A stretch of 64,000 nucleotides of DNA from Cloacibacterium caeni (GCF_907163105.1 NZ_OU015321.1:2433001-2497000); one strand, 5' to 3'. Shown: positions 8,305 to 17,615, counted from the stretch's first letter. Made by a program: numbers and translations. The notes: generated by a model not told the origin, from the sequence alone.

Positions 8305-8679
8305 ATGAATAAGCTAACCGAAGCCGAAAAAGAATTAATGGAAATACTTTGGGACAAAGAAAAAGCTTTTATGAAAGATATTATAGAAGCTTTCCCAGAA
8401 CCAAAACCTGCGACAACTACCATTGCAACTTTGCTCAAAAGGATGCAAAATAAAAATTTGATAGATTATAAAACTTTTGGCAACTCTAGAGAGTATTTTC
8501 CTTTGGTAGAAAAAGGAAATTATTTTGCCAAAGAAATGCAAGGTATGATTGGTAAATTTTTCAATAATTCTGTAACGCAATTTGCGTCGTTCTTTACAGC
8601 TAATTCTAAATTAAGCGAAAAAGAACTGATTGAAATAAAGAAAATTATAGAAGCAGAAATTCAGAAAAAGAAAGACTAA
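8305..8679 (+). CDS. BlaI/MecI/CopY family repressor
   Basis: A 124-residue winged-helix repressor: LTEAEKELMEILWDKEKA opens the DNA-binding domain, PATTTIATLLKRMQNKNLI is the recognition-helix region, and the C-terminal helices (about 75-124) are the dimerisation part, which in BlaI holds the site cut on induction. ATG at 8305 is chosen because it starts directly at the conserved LTEAE; an upstream GTG frame would run through the operator. It overlaps the next gene by one base (TAATG), the classic two-gene BlaI/BlaR-like arrangement. Confidence 0.92.
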   Translation: MNKLTEAEKELMEILWDKEKAFMKDIIEAFPEPKPATTTIATLLKRMQNKNLIDYKTFGNSREYFPLVEKGNYFAKEMQGMIGKFFNNSVTQFASFFTANSKLSEKELIEIKKIIEAEIQKKKD

Positions 8680-10055
8680 TGGAAACGTATATTTATAAAA
8701 TGATTGCACTTTCTGCAATTTTCATTTTACTGTATTTTGTTTTTTTAGAAAAAGAAAAGAACCATCGTTTTAAAAGGTTTTATCTTTTAAGTAGTGCTTT
8801 ATTTTCTGTGTTAGTGCCTTTACTATCAATTCCTTACGGAAGTATTGAAGTGGTAGAAAGGATTAATCAAAATAATTCTGAACTCATGAGTTTACCAGAA
8901 ACCAAATTGGTAGAATCATCCATTTTTACTAAAGAAAATCTTCTTTGGGCAATTTACATTTTGGGATTTTCAATTCTGTTTCTAAAATTTTCTTGGGGAA
9001 TTTTTAAACTAATAAAAGAAATTAAATTTTCAGAAAAAATAAAACAAGACCATTATCAATTCATTTTAAAACAAAATAAATTTACACCTTACAGTTTTTG
9101 GAACGCTATTTTTCTTAATAAAAGTGATTTTTTAGAAGGGAAAATAGATTATAAAATTATTCTTCACGAGAAAGCTCATGTGAATCAAAAACAAAGCATT
9201 GATGTAATTTTTATAGAAATTATGCTTTGCGTATTTTGGTTCAATCCTGCATTCTTTTTTTATAGAAAAGCAATTGTTACCAATCATGAATTTCTTGCAG
9301 ATGAAGCGGTTTTAAGCCAAAATAAAGATATAATTAGTTACCAAAAACTTATACTAGACGAACTTATTTCGGAGAAAATATTATTTACACATCCATTTAA
9401 TTTACACAACACTAAAAAAAGAATCGTTATGATGACCAATAAATTAACTAAAATAGCCAAACTGAAGTCTTACTTGACTTTACCAATATCTGCATTATTA
9501 TTTTTTGCTTTTGTTGAAAAAGTGCCTGCAAAAATTGAAAATACAGTAAACAATTCTCTTCAAAAAATTGTTAAAAAAGGAGAGGCGCAATTTTCAGAAA
9601 CTCAAGTTTCAAATATTGAAAAAAGCGCATTTAAAAATGAAATGATCTCAATTAAAAAAGATACCATTAAGCCTAAAAAGCAAAAGGTAGAAAAAGTTAA
9701 GGAAGAAAATACAGAAATGATTCCACCTACACCTCCTGTAAAAGAAATTTCTTCTCAAACAGAACCAGAATTTCCTGGAGGACTTGCAGCATTAAGAAAT
9801 AAATTAGCTGAAAATTTTGATGTGAGTAAAATGAAAAATTCTAAAGGAACATTAAAAGGTGTTCTTATTATAATTGTTTCTGAAGATGGGAAAAGTTATA
9901 ATGCTAATTATCAATTTGATGATGAAAATTTCAAAATAGCAGCTAAAGATGCTCTAGAAAAAACCTTAAAAGGAGTCGAGTGGAAGCCAGGTACGCTAAA
10001 TGGAAAGCCAGTCGCATCTCAATTTAAAATGCCAATAACCATGAATTTTAATTAA
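8679..10055 (+). CDS. M56 (BlaR1-type) membrane metalloprotease with TonB-like C-terminus
   Basis: A 458-residue protein. N-terminal membrane helices (about 5-22, 35-50, 88-108) precede the zinc motif HEKAH (163-167) and NHEFLADE (202-209), then a helix near 265-280. Residues about 365-458 resemble a TonB C-terminal domain (EFPGGLAALRNKL ... VEWKPGTLNGKPVASQF). In BlaR1/MecR1 the protease destroys the partner repressor after sensing a ligand; the penicillin-binding sensor is absent here and the TonB-like domain takes its place, so the signal is unknown. Translationally coupled to the repressor gene. Confidence 0.88.
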   Translation: METYIYKMIALSAIFILLYFVFLEKEKNHRFKRFYLLSSALFSVLVPLLSIPYGSIEVVERINQNNSELMSLPETKLVESSIFTKENLLWAIYILGFSILFLKFSWGIFKLIKEIKFSEKIKQDHYQFILKQNKFTPYSFWNAIFLNKSDFLEGKIDYKIILHEKAHVNQKQSIDVIFIEIMLCVFWFNPAFFFYRKAIVTNHEFLADEAVLSQNKDIISYQKLILDELISEKILFTHPFNLHNTKKRIVMMTNKLTKIAKLKSYLTLPISALLFFAFVEKVPAKIENTVNNSLQKIVKKGEAQFSETQVSNIEKSAFKNEMISIKKDTIKPKKQKVEKVKEENTEMIPPTPPVKEISSQTEPEFPGGLAALRNKLAENFDVSKMKNSKGTLKGVLIIIVSEDGKSYNANYQFDDENFKIAAKDALEKTLKGVEWKPGTLNGKPVASQFKMPITMNFN

Positions 10056-10061
10056 ATCATT

Positions 10062-10090
10062 AAAGAGCAGAAATTTCTGCTCTTTTTTTT
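10062..10090 (+). terminator. Terminator of the repressor/M56 operon
   Basis: AAAGAGCAGAAATTTCTGCTCTTT is a perfect palindrome followed by T. Confidence 0.85.
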
Positions 10091-10127
10091 GTCTTTATTC
10101 TTTTATCTTTGTTCTTTATTCTAAAAT

Positions 10128-12119
10128 ATGAATTTCAAACTCCATTCAGAATTTGCGCCAACTGGTGATCAACCTACAGCTATAGAAAAACTCTCCGAAG
10201 GTTTACAAAACGGAGAGAAATATCAGACTTTGCTAGGTGTTACTGGTTCTGGTAAGACTTTTACCATTGCAAATGTGGTAGAAAAAGTTCAAAAACCGAC
10301 TTTAGTTTTAGCGCATAATAAAACTTTGGCGGCTCAACTTTTTATGGAATTCAAAGAGTTTTTTCCAGATAATGCGGTAGAATATTTCGTTTCTTACTAC
10401 GATTATTATCAGCCAGAAGCTTACATTGCTTCGTCTGGAACTTATATTGAAAAAGATTTGTCTATCAATGAAGAAGTAGAAAAACTGAGACTTTCCGCTA
10501 CGGCAAGTTTACTTTCTGGAAGAAGAGACGTTTTAATCGTTGCTTCAGTTTCATGTATTTACGGTATCGGAAATCCTACAGAGTTTAATAAATCTTTGAT
10601 TGAGCTAGAAGTTAATTCTAAAATTTCTAGAACGGCGTTTCTTCATAAGTTGGTAAATGCATTGTATTCTAGGAGTGTAAACGAATTTGCGAGAGGTACA
10701 TTTCGAGTAAAAGGAGATGTAATAGATGTTTATCCAGCTTATGCTGATAACGGAATTAGAGTGCAATTTTTCGGAGATGAAATCGAAAAAATTCAAAGTT
10801 TTGATGTCATTTCAGGAAACGTAACTTCTAGTTTTGACCGAATTAATATTTATCCTGCCAATTTATTTGTGACCTCTAAAGAAACTTTAAATTCTGCAAT
10901 TCGAGAGATTCAGGACGATATGGTAAAACAAGTTGACTTTTTTAATTCTATTGAAAAACCAATTGAAGCCAAGCGTTTACAAGAACGCACCGAATTGGAT
11001 TTGGAAATGATAAAAGAACTCGGTTATTGCTCTGGAATTGAGAATTATTCTCGTTACATGGACGGAAGAATGCCTGGTTCTAGACCTTTCTGTTTACTCG
11101 ATTATTTTCCAAAAGATTATTTGATGGTCATTGATGAATCTCACGTAACCATTCCGCAAGTTCATGCAATGTATGGTGGTGATAGAAGTAGAAAAGAAGC
11201 TTTGGTGGAATATGGTTTCAGACTTCCTGCTGCGATGGATAACAGACCGCTTAAATTTCCAGAGTTTGAAGAAATGCAGAATCAAGTGATTTACGTTTCG
11301 GCGACTCCTGCTGATTATGAATTGGGAAAATCTGGCGGAATTTACACTGAACAAATTATAAGACCAACTGGACTTCTTGACCCAATTATTGAAATAAGAC
11401 CTACCATGAATCAAATAGATGATTTAATTGAAGAAATTCAAAAAAGGGTAGAAGAAGACGAACGTGTTTTGGTGACGACTTTAACCAAAAAAATGGCAGA
11501 AGAATTGACCAAATATTTTACCAGATTTGGGATTAGAACACGCTATATTCACTCAGATGTAGAAACTTTAGAGCGTATCCAAATTATGCAGGATTTGAGA
11601 ACGGGATTATTTGATGTTTTGGTGGGTGTAAATCTTTTGAGGGAAGGTTTAGATTTACCAGAAGTTTCGCTGGTAGCAATTCTGGATGCGGATAAAGAAG
11701 GGATGTTGCGTTCTCGTCGTTCTTTGGTTCAGACCATTGGTAGAGCTGCGAGAAACGTGAACGGAAAAGCAATTATGTACGCCGATAAAATTACCAATTC
11801 TATGCAAAAAGCGATTGATGAAACCAATTATCGCCGCGAAAAACAAACACAATACAATTTAGAACACAATAAAGTTCCGACTCCGCTGAACAAGAAAATT
11901 TCTGAAAATTTAGTGGGAAGAAGTAAAGATTTCCCAGATTCTCAATACACGCAGAAAGAAATCATTCGTCAAGTTGCGGAAGAACGAGAAACTTATGGAA
12001 GCGTAGATGTAGAAAAACTCATCGCCGAAAAACAAAAAGCGATGGAAGCGGCTGCGAAAAATCTAGATTTTATTACTGCAGCTAAATTGAGAGATGAGAT
12101 TGCTGCGTTGAAAGGCTAG
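10128..12119 (+). CDS. uvrB: Excinuclease ABC subunit B
   Basis: A 663-residue protein of standard UvrB length. Walker A is GVTGSGKT (37-44); the damage-probing beta hairpin YYDYYQPEAYI, the DESH Walker B and the helicase motif QTIGRAARN are all present, and a UVR domain (about 622-660) ends the protein. UvrB verifies lesions in nucleotide excision repair with UvrA and UvrC, which are not in this window. A TATCTTTG box lies at 10104-10111. Its stop overlaps the convergent neighbour's stop by four bases. Confidence 0.98.
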   Translation: MNFKLHSEFAPTGDQPTAIEKLSEGLQNGEKYQTLLGVTGSGKTFTIANVVEKVQKPTLVLAHNKTLAAQLFMEFKEFFPDNAVEYFVSYYDYYQPEAYIASSGTYIEKDLSINEEVEKLRLSATASLLSGRRDVLIVASVSCIYGIGNPTEFNKSLIELEVNSKISRTAFLHKLVNALYSRSVNEFARGTFRVKGDVIDVYPAYADNGIRVQFFGDEIEKIQSFDVISGNVTSSFDRINIYPANLFVTSKETLNSAIREIQDDMVKQVDFFNSIEKPIEAKRLQERTELDLEMIKELGYCSGIENYSRYMDGRMPGSRPFCLLDYFPKDYLMVIDESHVTIPQVHAMYGGDRSRKEALVEYGFRLPAAMDNRPLKFPEFEEMQNQVIYVSATPADYELGKSGGIYTEQIIRPTGLLDPIIEIRPTMNQIDDLIEEIQKRVEEDERVLVTTLTKKMAEELTKYFTRFGIRTRYIHSDVETLERIQIMQDLRTGLFDVLVGVNLLREGLDLPEVSLVAILDADKEGMLRSRRSLVQTIGRAARNVNGKAIMYADKITNSMQKAIDETNYRREKQTQYNLEHNKVPTPLNKKISENLVGRSKDFPDSQYTQKEIIRQVAEERETYGSVDVEKLIAEKQKAMEAAAKNLDFITAAKLRDEIAALKG

Positions 12120-12607
12120 GCTATAAATCCCAAATCTATAATACAATTTTCAGGGTTTTTAGGATCATAAATTAGTGTGGTTATTTTATGAAAATCGAAA
12201 AGTATTTCCACACTTTTCATACTCATTGGTAATTTTATTTCATGTAGATAATTTTCCCCATCAACTGTATAGACTAATTTAACAAAAGAAATGTAATCCG
12301 TTTCTTGCCTTTTTTCTTTAATATCAACAAAACCATTTTCAACAAATTTATCAAAAGTTGCTGATTCATTAAATTCTGTGATTCTTTTATCCTCTGTAAT
12401 GCTTATAACAGATGTTGTTAAATCAATTTCAATTTTTTTACCATTTTTTAGAAGATAATCAACATTGTTACTATGTTTAATGGTTCTGAATGAATTATAA
12501 ATGAATTTAATTAAGTATAAAATTCCAAATACAATAGAAAGAAATATAAAAAGGTATGCAATCTCTTTTCTTAAAAAAGTACTGCTTAAAAAAAATAATA
12601 ATTTCAT
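12116..12607 (-). CDS. Membrane-anchored protein of unknown function
   Basis: A 163-residue protein with one or two N-terminal membrane helices (about 17-36) and a soluble beta-rich region that carries VDYLLKNGKKIEIDLTT and ends TTLIYDPKNPENCIIDLG. The domain recalls DUF3592-like proteins (GKKI... then ...VYYDPKNP), a weak similarity judged by eye. It lies three bases from the DUF3820 gene and shares strand with it; its end overlaps uvrB by four bases. Confidence 0.6.
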   Translation of the reverse strand: MKLLFFLSSTFLRKEIAYLFIFLSIVFGILYLIKFIYNSFRTIKHSNNVDYLLKNGKKIEIDLTTSVISITEDKRITEFNESATFDKFVENGFVDIKEKRQETDYISFVKLVYTVDGENYLHEIKLPMSMKSVEILFDFHKITTLIYDPKNPENCIIDLGFIA

Positions 12608-12610
12608 ATC

Positions 12611-12871
12611 CTAAAACTTATAAACCCTTTTCTTCGGTTTTTCATAATTCACTTCGCCACGAATTGGAGTAAGTAAATCCATTAAACCATTAATTTTTAT
12701 TTCATAAATGGTGGAAAGTTGCATGCCGAGTTTTCCTTTTGGCATTCCTTGTCGGTGAAACCATTCTAAATAAGAAATGGGCAAATCTGCTAAAACGATT
12801 CCAGCATGTTTTCCGAAAGGCATTTTTGCCTCGCAGATTTCTTTTAGTATTTCGGGGTTAATTCCTTGCAT
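12611..12871 (-). CDS. DUF3820 family protein
   Basis: An 86-residue protein with the DUF3820 core MPFGKHAGIVLADLPISYL followed by EWFHRQGMPKGKLG. The family resembles a short quorum-sensing-regulator-like or exonuclease-associated domain, but its function is not established. The start at 12871 is chosen because it opens with MQGINPEIL and follows the upstream gene's stop by four bases; a longer frame would overlap that gene by about 100 bases. Probably cotranscribed with the AI-2E transporter. Confidence 0.8.
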   Translation of the reverse strand: MQGINPEILKEICEAKMPFGKHAGIVLADLPISYLEWFHRQGMPKGKLGMQLSTIYEIKINGLMDLLTPIRGEVNYEKPKKRVYKF

Positions 12872-12875
12872 TTTT

Positions 12876-13967
12876 TTAAATATCAATGTCAATTTTTGGT
12901 TGAAGTGGCGTTTCGCTTTCGGGAAGAACAATGTCATTCGGAGAATCTTCTGTTTCTTCAGAAAATTCGTCTCCATAAATTTGCATCAGCAAAATAGTTA
13001 TAGAAACTAAAATCGGCCCAAATATTAAACCAAAAAAGCCGAAAATCTTTAGTCCTAAAATAATTCCAAAAACGGTATTTAATGGATGGATGTTTTCTAA
13101 TTTTTTTAAAAAAGTAAATCTGAAAACATTATCTACCAATCCCACTACTAAAAATCCATAAGCTAGAATGCCGAGTCCACCAAAAGTGTCGCCACTTGCA
13201 AGCATAAATAAACCAACAGGTACATAAATAATAGCAGCTCCCACAATCGGAATCATACTGCCAATAAAAGTAAGGATAAATAATAATAAAGGACTTGGTG
13301 CACCAAAAATAAAATAACTAATTAAGGAAACTAATGCCTGAACAAGTGCTACAACTGGAATTCCTACCGCATTGGCAATTACCATTCTTGTGAATTTTTC
13401 GCCAATTTTCTGGTCATTCGCTTTCTTTAGCGGAGAAATTGAAGTAAGAATTCTTTCGAATAATCTTCCTTTGGTAAGCATAAAGTACAAGATAAAAAAC
13501 ATACCCACAATTACACTAATCATATTCACTGTAGTATTCAGAATAGCAGTGGAAGCTTGCGTAGCAAATCCTGTGATTTTTTCTAGATTTCCGCCACTTA
13601 AAATTTCAAACCCTGTTTTGGCACGAATATAAGTTTCTATTTTTTCAAAAAATTGAGTAATACTTTCTGTATAAGCTTTTGCATCACTTATTTTATTCAC
13701 TAAAACTTCAATGGTGAAATACGTGGGAATCACAATAATAACTAGACAAATTAAGATAATGACCAATGCTGCAACCCAAGGTTTCCAGCCTTTTTCTTCG
13801 ACGAGTTTAAAATTCCAACTTCTAGAAATAATATATAACGTGATGGCTCCCAATAAGGAAGGCAAAAAATCACTGAGATTGTATAATATTATCGCTGAAA
13901 GAATGATAATGACCGCCAACATGAAAACTTGACGGATTTTGTTATTGCTGATTTGGTCTGGGTGCAT
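12876..13967 (-). CDS. AI-2E family transporter
   Basis: A 363-residue protein with about eight membrane segments and the family signature near the C-terminus (GSMIPIVGAAIIYVPVG, then GLVDNVFR and IFGFFGLIFGPIL). Members export small molecules or ions; the name comes from TqsA and does not prove autoinducer transport. The extreme C-terminus is acidic (EETEDSPNDIVLPESE). First gene of a probable three-gene unit with the DUF3820 and membrane-anchored genes. Confidence 0.88.
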   Translation of the reverse strand: MHPDQISNNKIRQVFMLAVIIILSAIILYNLSDFLPSLLGAITLYIISRSWNFKLVEEKGWKPWVAALVIILICLVIIVIPTYFTIEVLVNKISDAKAYTESITQFFEKIETYIRAKTGFEILSGGNLEKITGFATQASTAILNTTVNMISVIVGMFFILYFMLTKGRLFERILTSISPLKKANDQKIGEKFTRMVIANAVGIPVVALVQALVSLISYFIFGAPSPLLLFILTFIGSMIPIVGAAIIYVPVGLFMLASGDTFGGLGILAYGFLVVGLVDNVFRFTFLKKLENIHPLNTVFGIILGLKIFGFFGLIFGPILVSITILLMQIYGDEFSEETEDSPNDIVLPESETPLQPKIDIDI

Positions 13968-13990
13968 TTGTTTTGTTTTAATGCGAATTT

Positions 13991-14024
13991 AATAAAAAAA
14001 GCAACAGTAAAATCTGTTGCTTTC
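13991..14024 (-). terminator. Terminator of the paired membrane genes
   Basis: AGCAACAG (14000-14007) and CTGTTGCT (14014-14021); the minus-strand reading continues into T7. Confidence 0.8.
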
Positions 14025-14044
14025 TGTAAATTGTTTATAAAATT

Positions 14045-14830
14045 TTAAGATTTTACTTCGTAAGGTGCTCCGCAAATCGCCGAATAGATAGAATATCTTG
14101 CAGTAAAGAAAAACGGAAAGGTAAATAGAACTCCAACTAAGCAAAATAAAAATCCTGCACAAGCAATAATTCCTGCTAAAAGCCACAATACTAATACCGT
14201 GATAAAATTAGCATGAACCAGAGAAAATGATTTTCTAATGCCTTCTATTGCTGAGGTATTTTCAAAAAATACAATCGGTAATCCTATGAAGAATGCGAAA
14301 GAAAGGTAAATGCCAATCAGCATATTGATTTCTAAACCAGCTTGAATAAGCGCTGTAGTAATGAATCCATAAATAATGATTTGTACGGTGTTTTGTCTAA
14401 AACCAATGAATAAATCACCAAATTCTACCTCTTTTTTAGCGCTGAACTGATAAGAAATGTAAATAATTCCTACTACTAATGGAGCCAATAACGCCGAAGT
14501 AATACTTTTAGAAATCACTTCAGAAATCATTACAGCAGTAGTTCTGGCCGCTTCTAAACTGTTTTGTAATTCTGTAATAGCATTAAGGTCATACTTTTTG
14601 TCTTCTATGAAATCATTCATGACTCTCATGACTTCATTTTGATAATCTCCACCGCCTGGAATCAAGAAAGACAACAGACCATTAAAGATGAAATACGCTA
14701 AAAGGTAAATGACTACAAAGACTAATGCATATAAAAAAGTTCCCGTAAAATTTTCGAATGCATGAGAAAGAATACTTCCTATTTCCTTTTTGGGTGTAAT
14801 AGGTTGGTTTACTTCGGTAAAATTTTCCAT
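14045..14830 (-). CDS. Multi-pass membrane protein, paralogue of the next gene
   Basis: A 261-residue protein with about six membrane helices. It has an N-terminal cytoplasmic lead (PITPKKEIGSILSHAFENF), then YALVFVVIYLLAYFIF, and ends with LFTFPFFFTARYSIYSAIC. Similar proteins in Chryseobacterium genomes often carry an unsupported beta-carotene monooxygenase label; I see no basis for that. The layout resembles DUF975-type or YciC-type membrane proteins. Function unknown. It lies 58 bases downstream of its paralogue. Confidence 0.7.
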   Translation of the reverse strand: MENFTEVNQPITPKKEIGSILSHAFENFTGTFLYALVFVVIYLLAYFIFNGLLSFLIPGGGDYQNEVMRVMNDFIEDKKYDLNAITELQNSLEAARTTAVMISEVISKSITSALLAPLVVGIIYISYQFSAKKEVEFGDLFIGFRQNTVQIIIYGFITTALIQAGLEINMLIGIYLSFAFFIGLPIVFFENTSAIEGIRKSFSLVHANFITVLVLWLLAGIIACAGFLFCLVGVLFTFPFFFTARYSIYSAICGAPYEVKS

Positions 14831-14888
14831 AATTTTTTCAATTGAGTTCTACCAAAATTAGTTATTTTTCTCAAAGTTTCGTTACATT

Positions 14889-15620
14889 TTATACAAATTT
14901 AATGCTGAAGAATTTTTTGAACAGCGTATAAATAATAGCATTCCAAAAAGGATATGTGAATAAAAATCCTACGAAAAATAAGATAAATCCGCTATAACTG
15001 AATAAAAATGCGATGATAGCACATGGTAAAACAATTTTCCAATTTGCCCAAGCTACTTTTGCGCTGATATTGATGGCTTCTAACATTCTCATTGGCGTGA
15101 AATACAATAACGGACCTACAAAAACAGTAAGAAACACCCATAAAACACCTGGAATGAAAAAGAATGACATCCCGAAACTGAAAATTACATTCCAGAAAAT
15201 TGCATAACCCCAAATTTTAAAGAAATTACTTCCTTTATAACCATCTAAAACTTCTGATATGCTAGGTTTTTTGCCTTCATCAATTAAAGTATAAACTCTG
15301 AAAAGACCAATGAATAAAGGAAAAAGTGATGCTTTTAATAATGAGATAACAATCTGGAAATAACTTCCGTTTTCCGTAGCGAGAAGTTCTCTTATTTTTA
15401 AATTAAATTTTATGGGATCTTGTAAAAGTTCTGGCGTGAAAATGTGTAATTGATCTCCGAAATAATACTGCACCAACTGAAATACTGAAATAAAAATTAT
15501 CCCAAAATATAAAACGGTCACCACAAACTGAAACGAAAGCGTAGCTTTCCAATATTTAAAAGACTGATTAATCACCTCGTCTAAAGTAATTTTTGCCTTT
15601 GGTAAATTTTCTTGATTCAT
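14889..15620 (-). CDS. Multi-pass membrane protein, paralogue of the previous gene
   Basis: A 243-residue protein of the same build: ITLDEVINQSFKYWKATLSF at the N-terminus, about six helices, and a C-terminal FVGFLFTYPFWNAIIYTLF that parallels the neighbour's LVGVLFTFPFFFTARYSIY. The pair probably arose by tandem duplication and may form one complex. No catalytic residues are evident. It is the promoter-proximal gene, divergent from pabB. Confidence 0.7.
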   Translation of the reverse strand: MNQENLPKAKITLDEVINQSFKYWKATLSFQFVVTVLYFGIIFISVFQLVQYYFGDQLHIFTPELLQDPIKFNLKIRELLATENGSYFQIVISLLKASLFPLFIGLFRVYTLIDEGKKPSISEVLDGYKGSNFFKIWGYAIFWNVIFSFGMSFFFIPGVLWVFLTVFVGPLLYFTPMRMLEAINISAKVAWANWKIVLPCAIIAFLFSYSGFILFFVGFLFTYPFWNAIIYTLFKKFFSIKFV

Positions 15621-15736
15621 GCTGCAAAAGTAATGTTTTTTGATGTAAAGTAGAGCAATCGTAAAATCGTAAAACGAGAAACCGTTTAAATTTTAAAAAT
15701 TCTGAAATCTCAAGTTCTAATTTGTAAATTTGCGCG

Positions 15737-16714
15737 ATGTTAAAAATCAACGAACAGAAATTTTTAGAAATGGACGAGCTTTCTCTGCAGAAAGTTCCTT
15801 TCTTTTTTGTGATTGATTTTTTAATGGAAAATGTGCTTATTTTTAGTCAAGAAGATTTAGAAAGACAAGAGATTTTAGTGGATTTCCCTAATTTTAAAAA
15901 TGTTCAAAAATCAACTTATGAAACGAAAGAAGTCTCGTGGAAATCTTTTCCTCAATCCAAAGAAGATTACCAAAAAGGTTTTGAAATCGTGCAAAATCAT
16001 TTGAAATTGGGAGATTCTTATTTGATCAATTACACTTGCGAAACTCCTATTGAGACTAATCTTTCTTTAGAAGAAATTTTCTATCAATCTGATGCAAAGT
16101 ATAAAGTTTTACTTCCAGAGAATTTTACTTTTTTTTCTCCAGAAACTTTTGTGGAAATTAAAAATCAAGAGATTTTTACGCATCCTATGAAAGGAACTAT
16201 CGAAGCGTCTGTTCCAAATGCGATAGATGAACTAAAAAATTCGGTGAAAGAAAAAGCAGAACATTACACCGTAGTAGATTTGCTTAGAAACGACTTGAGT
16301 ATGGTTGCAGATTGGGTGAAATTAGATGAATTCCAGAGGATAGATTTCTTAAAAACTCGAAACAAAAATCTCTATGCAATGAGTTCTGAAATTTCGGGAA
16401 AAGTAAAGCCAGAATTTCAAAATAAAATAGGAAGTTTGATGAAAACCTTACTTCCTGCAGGAAGTATTTTGGGCGCTCCAAAACCCAAAACCTTAGAAAT
16501 TATCTTAGAAGCAGAAACTTATGAAAGAGGGTTTTACACAGGAGTTTGTGGTTATTTTGATGGGGAGAATTTAGATTCTTGTGTGATGATTCGGTTTATT
16601 CAACAAAATGGAGAAAATTTAACATTCCGAAGTGGCGGTGGAATTACACATTTGAGTAAATTAGCAGATGAATACCAAGAAATGAAAAATAAAATTTATG
16701 TCCCGATTCATTGA
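15737..16714 (+). CDS. pabB: Aminodeoxychorismate synthase component I
   Basis: A 325-residue chorismate-binding enzyme, shorter than the 450-residue E. coli PabB because the N-terminal domain is reduced. The family motifs are clear: HPMKGTIEA, DLLRNDLSMVA, LLPAGSILGAPKPKTLEII and ERGFYTGVCGYF. It converts chorismate to aminodeoxychorismate with glutamine-derived ammonia for folate synthesis. It overlaps the class IV aminotransferase gene by 17 bases, which fixes the pathway as p-aminobenzoate rather than tryptophan. The glutaminase subunit is not in the window. TAAATTTG at 15725-15732 may be its -7 box. Confidence 0.9.
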   Translation: MLKINEQKFLEMDELSLQKVPFFFVIDFLMENVLIFSQEDLERQEILVDFPNFKNVQKSTYETKEVSWKSFPQSKEDYQKGFEIVQNHLKLGDSYLINYTCETPIETNLSLEEIFYQSDAKYKVLLPENFTFFSPETFVEIKNQEIFTHPMKGTIEASVPNAIDELKNSVKEKAEHYTVVDLLRNDLSMVADWVKLDEFQRIDFLKTRNKNLYAMSSEISGKVKPEFQNKIGSLMKTLLPAGSILGAPKPKTLEIILEAETYERGFYTGVCGYFDGENLDSCVMIRFIQQNGENLTFRSGGGITHLSKLADEYQEMKNKIYVPIH

Positions 16715-17324
16715 AAGCATTAAAATAGAAGACCAAAAAGCCTTTTTGCTAGACTTACATCAAAAACGAGTGAACCAAACTTTTGCACATTTTGGCAAAG
16801 AAGGTTCTATAGATTTGGCCAAAATTTTTAAAAATTTAGAACATGATGAAGATGGTTTGTACAAACTGCGCATCGTTTATGATTTAGATAAAAAATTCAC
16901 TACGCAACTCATTCCTTATGCGATTCCCGAAATAGAAAATTTTCAGTTGGTGGAAAATAATTCTTACGATTATTCTTTCAAATTTGAAGATAGAAAGGAA
17001 TTTGAACGCATGAAAACCAAAGCCAAAACAGAAGAAATCATTGTAGTGAAAAACAATCACATTACGGATACTTCTTATACCAATATTCTTTTTTTGAAAG
17101 GCAAAGAATGGTTTACGCCGACAACTTATCTGTTAAACGGTGTGATGCGTCAAAATTTGCTTCACGAAAAGAAAATAAAAGAAACCGAAATTACACTTCA
17201 AAATATTAAGGAATTCTCTCATTTTCAGTTGATTAATGCCATGAATGATTTCGATGATATGTTTATTTATCCTATCGAGAGAATTGTAAATTTACCAGAA
17301 AGTTCTGATTATTTGGGTGTTTAG
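16698..17324 (+). CDS. pabC: Class IV aminotransferase, probable aminodeoxychorismate lyase
   Basis: A 208-residue PLP enzyme of fold type IV, shorter than the usual 270. It has HQKRVNQTFAHFG near the start, EEIIVVKNNHITDTSYTNI (the equivalent of the conserved E-x-x-N strand binding PLP) and WFTPTTYLLNGVMRQ. The lyase would release p-aminobenzoate and pyruvate from aminodeoxychorismate. The function is inferred mainly from the 17-base overlap with pabB; branched-chain aminotransferases are larger. A broken small gene follows after three bases. Confidence 0.85.
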   Translation: MSRFIESIKIEDQKAFLLDLHQKRVNQTFAHFGKEGSIDLAKIFKNLEHDEDGLYKLRIVYDLDKKFTTQLIPYAIPEIENFQLVENNSYDYSFKFEDRKEFERMKTKAKTEEIIVVKNNHITDTSYTNILFLKGKEWFTPTTYLLNGVMRQNLLHEKKIKETEITLQNIKEFSHFQLINAMNDFDDMFIYPIERIVNLPESSDYLGV

Positions 17325-17327
17325 TTT

Positions 17328-17615
17328 ATGAATGCATTTGATTTGTTTATGAAAGATAATTCTCTGATTTGGTGAATTTTTTGTTTATTTTTTGGTTTAA
17401 GTATTATTGTGTACTCTATAAAGAATACTAAATATTCAAAAAGAAGATTAAAAGAATTAGAGCTAGAATTGAAAAATGATCATTCCAAATATTTTAATTA
17501 TGGATTAAATAAAAGTATTTTTTATAGAGCTATTGTTAGTATTATTCTTGGAATTGGATTTGTTTTTTATGGAATTTTTGTTATTATAGGCTATTCACAA
17601 AATTTTAGAGAATAG
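17328..17615 (+). pseudogene. Small membrane protein gene with an in-frame TGA
   Basis: From ATG at 17328, three bases after pabC, a frame of 96 codons is broken only by TGA at 17373-17375 (codon 16). If that codon were TGG, the protein would be 95 residues: NSLIW-W-IFCLFFGLSIIVY forms a first membrane helix, a charged coil (SKRRLKELELELKND) follows, and a second helix AIVSIILGIGFVFYGIF ends it. The intact design on both sides of the stop suggests a fresh nonsense change. A shorter product could start at GTG 17409, but it would lose the first helix. No family recognised. Confidence 0.6.

Noticed and set aside
12777-13010. Plus-strand reading frame over the AI-2E and DUF3820 genes
   Set aside because: It lies opposite two well-supported genes and its translation has no domain or signal peptide.
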